Assembly (NCBI GenBank): GCA_002420105.1
Contig: DIHJ01000123.1
Location: 2,921 to 12,085 of the forward strand
DNA: 9,165 nt
Origin: Nitrospira sp. UBA5699
GTDB taxonomy: Bacteria; Nitrospirota; Nitrospiria; Nitrospirales; Nitrospiraceae
Reading direction: 5' to 3'
This document shows, piece by piece, positions 5,698-9,165 of this stretch. The position numbers and the translations under genes were made by a program. Position 1 is the stretch's first letter, and every line of letters begins with the position of its first letter. The notes under the pieces are model-generated. The model had not been told where the DNA came from. It saw nothing but the letters and a program-made list of their open reading frames with translations, and did no database searches.

Positions 5698-6792
5698 TTA
5701 TCGCTTCCTGGTCGTATCGAAGCTGTAGCCGACGGTCATGAGATAGAGATTATCCGTGTCGCCGGTGCCGGGGGCCGGTTTGTTGTTGTAGCGCGTGGTG
5801 ACCTGGAACCCGCTCACGAATCCCTCGAAGATCTTGAACCGGACGCCGTTGTCCATCGTCAGGTAGAAGTTCGATGAATTCTGGAGCGACGGGAAGATCT
5901 CGTTGTAATGGTACAACGTGATGCGGTCGTCGAGGAGCGGCCAATTCCATTTCATCGACACGCGGGCGCGGATGCTCGACTGGTCCGGCGCCACGCGGAA
6001 GTCTTCATTGAAGTAGGCCACGCCGGCTTCCGTATAGAAGGTCATGTCCTTGAGGATGCCGCCGAAATCCCCCCGTTCGATGAATTGATACCCGGGGCCG
6101 CTCGCGAGCGCGGTTCGCATCTTGAGGTCCTGGAACCGGTCGTTTTCGAAATAGGCCGAGGCGAACCAGTAGAATCGTTTGGTGATGAAGAAGTCCAGCT
6201 TGATCGTCCCGCGGGCGTTCCGGGCAATCAAGGTGTTGGCGTTGTCGCCGTATACGTAGCGACCGTTGATCGTCAGCCGCAATTGTTCGCTCCGGGCCAC
6301 CAATTCACCGAGCAAACTCGCGTTGCGTAAGTGGCTGTTGCCCGTCGTCTGGGAATAGCCTCCGGTCAGATTCCCCGTGTAGATCACCGGCGGCTGAACC
6401 AGCGGGTTCATCGAGGTTACGGAGGCGAGAGGAACCGCCATCGTGCCCTTCAGCGGCTCGGCTTGGACATTGATGATCCCGTCCGGTCCCGCGGTGGCGG
6501 TCCCATTGATGACGGATCCCTCCTTCAAATGAAACGGGATCGGGTGATTGACCGACAGTTTGATCACGTCGTCCCACTTGACCCGGACGAAATTGTCGGG
6601 ACTCGCCGGCGTCTTAATGTGCAAGACGCCGCCCGCCATCTCGACGATTTCGCCGTAGATGACGCTGCCGTCCTTGAGCGTGACGATGTCCAGGGGCGCC
6701 GGCGCTGGGTCGGCCTGCGCCGCGGCGGTGGCGGCGAGTTGCGGCGCCGCGAGACAGATCAGCAGAACCAGAAACGAGATGCCCTTCTTCAT
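5698..6792 (-). CDS. DUF481 outer-membrane beta-barrel protein (YdiY-like, 'salt-induced')
   Basis: The 364-aa product begins MKKGISFLVLL, with a Sec signal peptide cleaved near the AAAQA at 23-27. Residues about 33-130 contain two related small beta modules (DIVTLKDGSVIYGEIVEM and PFHLKEGSVINGTATA, each ending in a VKWDDV/VPLASV-type strand), a common N-terminal arrangement in DUF481 proteins. Residues about 138-364 are alternating aromatic/polar beta strands (LTGGYSQTTGNS, FYWFASAYFENDRFQDL, LYLMTVGYSFDT) typical of the DUF481 barrel. The E. coli relative YdiY is described as a putative salt-induced outer-membrane protein; its molecular function is unknown. The ATG at 6792 is chosen because GGAGG lies five bases upstream. 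Upstream extension to 6837 adds a stretch that precedes the signal peptide and has no ribosome binding site. It is probably the first gene of the DUF481-mscL-ompA-like unit. Confidence 0.9.
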   Translation of the reverse strand: MKKGISFLVLLICLAAPQLAATAAAQADPAPAPLDIVTLKDGSVIYGEIVEMAGGVLHIKTPASPDNFVRVKWDDVIKLSVNHPIPFHLKEGSVINGTATAGPDGIINVQAEPLKGTMAVPLASVTSMNPLVQPPVIYTGNLTGGYSQTTGNSHLRNASLLGELVARSEQLRLTINGRYVYGDNANTLIARNARGTIKLDFFITKRFYWFASAYFENDRFQDLKMRTALASGPGYQFIERGDFGGILKDMTFYTEAGVAYFNEDFRVAPDQSSIRARVSMKWNWPLLDDRITLYHYNEIFPSLQNSSNFYLTMDNGVRFKIFEGFVSGFQVTTRYNNKPAPGTGDTDNLYLMTVGYSFDTTRKR

Positions 6793-6838
6793 CGAGACCT
6801 CCGTGTAGTGGGCCATGGCGCAACAAACCAAGATCAAC

Positions 6839-6861
6839 GATCATGAGCGGCATCATTCCGC
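6839..6861 (+). repeat. Dispersed 23-bp repeat, copy 2
   Basis: GATCATGAGCGG followed by CATCATTCCGC matches 210-232 at 20 of 23 positions. This copy lies in the leader of the DUF481 gene, reading away from it, and partly overlaps the CGGCATC half-site cluster. Confidence 0.35.
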
Positions 6862-6873
6862 GATGCCGGCATC
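6848..6873. promoter_or_regulatory. Palindrome cluster with three CGGCATC half-sites, possible operator
   Basis: CGGCATC occurs at 6848-6854 and 6867-6873, and inverted (GATGCCG) at 6862-6868. The last two overlap to form a perfect 12-bp palindrome, GATGCCGGCATC (6862-6873); the first two make a 7-bp inverted repeat with a 7-nt spacer. It lies 56-81 nt upstream of the DUF481 ATG, between that gene and the candidate promoter at 6904-6933. It may be a repressor site in the leader or an RNA hairpin. No known regulator is recognised. Confidence 0.4.
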
Positions 6874-6903
6874 AGGGCGACGCGCTCAACAGATTTCCGT
6901 AGG

Positions 6904-6933
6904 GGTATAGCTGAGATCGAGCTGAATAGGCAA
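6904..6933 (-). promoter_or_regulatory. Candidate sigma-70 promoter for the DUF481 unit
   Basis: On the - strand, TTGCCT (6928-6933) and TATACC (6904-6909) are 18 nt apart, each matching 4 of 6 consensus bases. Transcription would start near 6897, giving a leader of about 105 nt that contains the CGGCATC palindromes. The match is weak and could be chance. Confidence 0.3.
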
Positions 6934-7012
6934 TCGCGTCCGTCACGTTTTGAGTGTCTGAAGGCCGCAGCGAAAACGGTGTGAAGGCTGAAACATTCAC
7001 GGCGATGAAGGG

Positions 7013-7044
7013 CGGAGCCTGCAGGTCGTGACGACGGAGCCTGC
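7013..7044. repeat. Short direct repeat, two copies of CGGAGCCTGC
   Basis: CGGAGCCTGC occurs at 7013-7022 and 7035-7044, a 22-nt period. Between them is a near-palindrome, GTCGTGACGAC. The element lies about 80 nt beyond the AsmA stop. No function is apparent. Confidence 0.4.
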
Positions 7045-7121
7045 GGCCGGTCGGAGGCCACGTCGATGCCGTTCACGGGAGAACCTGAGGCGATCACGGG
7101 TCGGCGCCGGCAACCCTGTCA

Positions 7122-9005
7122 TTACTTCCCCAGCAGTCCTTTCAATAAGTCTTGTCCCTCCTTCTTGAGATCGGCGGGGGCGGTCGTTCCCTTCAAGAGT
7201 CCCTCGACGGCTCCTTTGAGTTTTTCCTGCACCTGTTCCTGGGCCTTACCCGTCAGACCCTTCATGTCCAACCCGTACGAAGGGTTCTGCACCGTGCCGG
7301 TAATGAGCAGGGGCAGTTTGAGCCGCCCGTCTTTAAGCGCCAGCCTGGCGATCGGCGATGAACCTGCGATTTTCTGACTCACGGTCTGGGAGAGATTCAG
7401 GTTCACGGCGAGATTGAGCGCTTGATCGAAGCCGACCGTCCCCTGTCCGGTGGCCTGAAAATCATGGCTGTCCAGCAGGAGCTTCGCGACGGTGACGACG
7501 CCCTGCTTGATCACGAAATCGGATTCCATGGCGGAGAAGGCCGTGGCCTTCGCGTTCTCGACCGACAGTCCGACGACTTTGAGCAGGGTCACGGCCTCCT
7601 GCATCAGGCTGACCCCTTCGATCCTTCCGTCTTTGACTTCCACGTGCCCCGGGCCTTCCAGCGTTTTCGTCAGGTCGGGCATGGAGAACCCGCGGCCTGC
7701 GACCGCGATGTCCATGGCAGCGGTTCCGCTCACGGACACTGTGCTGTCCGGACTGACGGCCGCGAGCGCCGGTCCGAGCTGGAGTCCCTGGAGGGTGACC
7801 TTCCCGTTGAAGGGCGGGGTCGCGGATCCCATGGACATCCCTCCCAGCGCCTTGGCCTGCCCGTCGAACAACTGGAAGGACAGGTTGGTCAGCCTGGCGT
7901 CCTGGCCCTTGAGGTCCGCATTGACTTCCAGGTTCTTCACGTCGACCGGGTGCTTGAGGCCCGTGTCGACGGGGAGGTCCGCCGTATTCACCGACGGCGC
8001 GGTGAGCGCGATCTTGGCATGGCCGCCCAGGACCGTGCCCTTGACGTTCAGCGACGAGCCGCCCATCACGACGGCGAGGCCAAGATCGGTCACCTCCGCC
8101 AGTTCCATCGCGGGGATCCCCTGCCTGAACGGATAGGGTGCGGTGGCCGCGACGCGAAGATGCTTGATCTGCACCGGTTTGGTCAACGGAAGCGCGATGG
8201 GAATGTCCGCCGTCGAAATCGAGGGAGCTGACAGCGTCACGTTCAGCTTGCCGCCGGTGAGCGAACCTTGAACGGTGATGGCGATGCGGCCGAGCCCCAA
8301 TGCCAGATCGTACCGCTTGATCTCCAACGCTTGGACGAGGGGTCCGAAGCCGCCGTCCAGCGTGACGGGGAGATTGTAGGGTTGGACCGTCGCTCCCACA
8401 TGGATTGTCGGCGTCTCGCCCAGATGGACGGACTTCAGCGACAGTTCGAGATTCTGGACCTGATATTCGGCCGCCGGCGAGGCCGACAGGTCGCGGTAGG
8501 TCAGTTGCCCGCCGTCGATGGAAACCCGGTCGACCGCCAGCAGGGCAAGGGCCTGCAGCGGGTCTCCGGCGGGCGGCGGGGGAGCGCCCGGCTCCGTCGG
8601 CGGCGTTGTCGTCCCCGACGCGGGGCCGACCGTCGAGACGTTCAGGATGCCGGCGGCATTCTTGATGACCGTAATGACGGGATCGCGAAGGGTGATCTCT
8701 TCGATTTCGACTTTTCGGCTCAGGAGGGGCATGAGTTTGACGCCGACATCCAGAGACGTCAGCGAGGCAAAAGGCCCGGATCTGAACGACGGGTCATCGA
8801 GAACCGTGAAACCTGCGACGCGGGCGCCGAGACGCGGCCATATCGTGAGGCGGATGTCTTGCAGTTGAACTTTCCGGTTCAGGGCCTCTTCAATCAGCGG
8901 TTTGTAGCGGTCCTGATACTGATTGAGATCGACGAGGAACGGCAGCGAAAGGATCCCGCCGACGAGGAGCACGATTACGACCAGCAGGCCGACAACGATC
9001 TTCAT
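7122..9005 (-). CDS. AsmA-family inner-membrane-anchored envelope protein
   Basis: The 627-aa product has one N-terminal membrane anchor (about residues 3-24). The AsmA N-terminal signature follows at about 27-75 (DLNQYQDRYKPLIEEALNRK, then WPRLGARVAGFTVLDDPSF). The large periplasmic part is beta-rich: a proline-rich linker at about 132-147, two similar modules at about 251-287 and 327-363 (LNVTLSAPSISTADIPIAL; AKIALTAPSVNTADLPVDT), and the AsmA C-terminal region at about 404-572 with LEGPGHVEVKDGRIEGVSL. A basic amphipathic helix closes the protein (about 583-627). AsmA relatives (AsmA, YhdP, TamB type) are thought to form beta-grooves that bridge the periplasm and carry or balance phospholipids. 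The ATG at 9005 is chosen because AGGAGGT precedes it by six bases and a good promoter lies just upstream. An in-frame start at 9059 would lie inside that promoter's -35. Confidence 0.92.
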   Translation of the reverse strand: MKIVVGLLVVIVLLVGGILSLPFLVDLNQYQDRYKPLIEEALNRKVQLQDIRLTIWPRLGARVAGFTVLDDPSFRSGPFASLTSLDVGVKLMPLLSRKVEIEEITLRDPVITVIKNAAGILNVSTVGPASGTTTPPTEPGAPPPPAGDPLQALALLAVDRVSIDGGQLTYRDLSASPAAEYQVQNLELSLKSVHLGETPTIHVGATVQPYNLPVTLDGGFGPLVQALEIKRYDLALGLGRIAITVQGSLTGGKLNVTLSAPSISTADIPIALPLTKPVQIKHLRVAATAPYPFRQGIPAMELAEVTDLGLAVVMGGSSLNVKGTVLGGHAKIALTAPSVNTADLPVDTGLKHPVDVKNLEVNADLKGQDARLTNLSFQLFDGQAKALGGMSMGSATPPFNGKVTLQGLQLGPALAAVSPDSTVSVSGTAAMDIAVAGRGFSMPDLTKTLEGPGHVEVKDGRIEGVSLMQEAVTLLKVVGLSVENAKATAFSAMESDFVIKQGVVTVAKLLLDSHDFQATGQGTVGFDQALNLAVNLNLSQTVSQKIAGSSPIARLALKDGRLKLPLLITGTVQNPSYGLDMKGLTGKAQEQVQEKLKGAVEGLLKGTTAPADLKKEGQDLLKGLLGK

Positions 9006-9030
9006 TCTGGCACCTCCTCTCGCCTGCCGC

Positions 9031-9059
9031 AGTATAGGAAAGCCGGGCGGAGCGGTCAA
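9031..9059 (-). promoter_or_regulatory. Sigma-70 promoter of the AsmA-family gene
   Basis: On the - strand, TTGACC (9054-9059) and TATACT (9031-9036) are exactly 17 nt apart and each matches 5 of 6 consensus bases. Transcription would start near 9024, leaving a leader of about 19 nt with the AGGAGGT ribosome binding site before ATG 9005. It excludes the longer reading of the gene that begins at 9059. Confidence 0.75.
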
Positions 9060-9067
9060 ACCTCACC

Positions 9068-9096
9068 TTGCCGCTCATGGGAGCGCATGTTAAGAT
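9068..9096 (+). promoter_or_regulatory. Candidate sigma-70 promoter of tRNA-Ser
   Basis: TTGCCG (9068-9073) and TAAGAT (9091-9096) are 17 nt apart, each with 4 of 6 consensus bases. Transcription would start near 9103, some 15 nt before the mature tRNA 5' end. It is back to back with the AsmA promoter, the two -35 boxes being 8 nt apart. Confidence 0.5.
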
Positions 9097-9117
9097 CGCC
9101 CTTTCAAAAATCGTCGC

Positions 9118-9165
9118 GGAGAGGTGCGAGAGTGGACGAATCGACATGCTTGGAAAGCATGCGTC
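9118..9165 (+). tRNA. tRNA-Ser (anticodon GGA), 3' part beyond the window
   Basis: The first 48 nt of a serine tRNA are present. They comprise the acceptor 5' strand GGAGAGG, then TG, a D-arm closed by CGA/TCG, and an anticodon stem CATGC/GCATG enclosing the loop TTGGAAA with anticodon GGA (reads UCC and UCU). The start of the variable arm follows. The long variable arm, T-arm and acceptor 3' strand lie past the right edge. Not a truncated gene as far as can be seen, only cut by the window. Confidence 0.93.

Larger units (their letters stand above)
6793..7121. other. Intergenic region between the DUF481 and AsmA-type genes
   Basis: These 329 nt hold no convincing gene: the open frames present have no family character and no ribosome binding sites. 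The stretch contains the DUF481 leader, the CGGCATC palindrome cluster, a weak candidate promoter and a short direct repeat near the AsmA end. A weak stem at 7099-7118 just after the AsmA stop (GGGTTG against CGACCC on the - strand) has no T-run, so no rho-independent terminator for AsmA can be called. Confidence 0.6.

Noticed and set aside
6834..7097. 87-codon open frame on the - strand between DUF481 and AsmA
   Set aside because: No ribosome binding site, no domain, and it covers the repeats and candidate promoter.
7422..8231. 269-codon open frame on the + strand
   Set aside because: Antisense shadow of the AsmA-family gene with arginine/glycine/histidine-rich nonsense composition.
1..9165. 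CRISPR array, transposase, phage integrase or toxin-antitoxin genes
   Set aside because: I looked on both strands and saw no regularly spaced repeats, recombinase motifs or toxin families; the tRNA at the edge shows no attachment site within the window.

Overview
The window (about 60% G+C by eye) reads as chromosomal DNA of a Gram-negative bacterium. It encodes a Tat-exported solute-binding protein, an OmpA-type lipoprotein, a DUF481 outer-membrane barrel and an AsmA-type protein. The style of these proteins (zinc-ribbon MscL, DsrE-family protein, FhlA-type Fis domain) is most like Nitrospirota, but this taxonomic guess rests on pattern memory, not on a search.

Left part, + strand. A secreted HEAT-repeat protein (279-1358) is followed after 7 nt by a 54-codon remnant matching only the C-terminal Fis-type DNA-binding domain of a sigma-54 activator (1366-1527). 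Just beyond lies a perfect 17-bp inverted repeat (1543-1582), then a textbook -24/-12 sigma-54 promoter (1677-1692). These stand in front of a three-gene + strand unit: a DsrE-family gene with a 1-nt deletion (1756-2129), an FMN-binding pyridoxamine-phosphate-oxidase-like protein (2201-2860) and a Tat-signal branched-chain-amino-acid/amide-type ABC substrate-binding protein (2881-4119). A strong hairpin terminator follows at 4139-4177. The half-sites of the inverted repeat equal those I recall for the FhlA operator, so this looks like a sigma-54/enhancer-controlled regulon sitting next to a fragment of an activator of the same family.

Middle part, - strand. A likely envelope/osmotic unit is transcribed as DUF481 barrel (5698-6792), mscL with a C-terminal zinc ribbon (5221-5649), then an OmpA-like coiled-coil lipoprotein (4201-5187). 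Gaps are 48 and 33 nt. The last gene appears to have lost one base near its end, replacing the usual OmpA tail. It converges on the + strand unit at the terminator.

Right part. A 329-nt intergenic stretch (6793-7121) holds a 12-bp palindrome and small repeats. It is followed by a large AsmA-family gene on the - strand (7122-9005). AsmA and a tRNA-Ser(GGA) gene, cut by the window end, are divergently transcribed from back-to-back sigma-70-type promoters.

Two apparent single-base deletions in 9 kb, each restoring a family-typical protein when corrected, suggest either uncorrected read errors or real gene decay.
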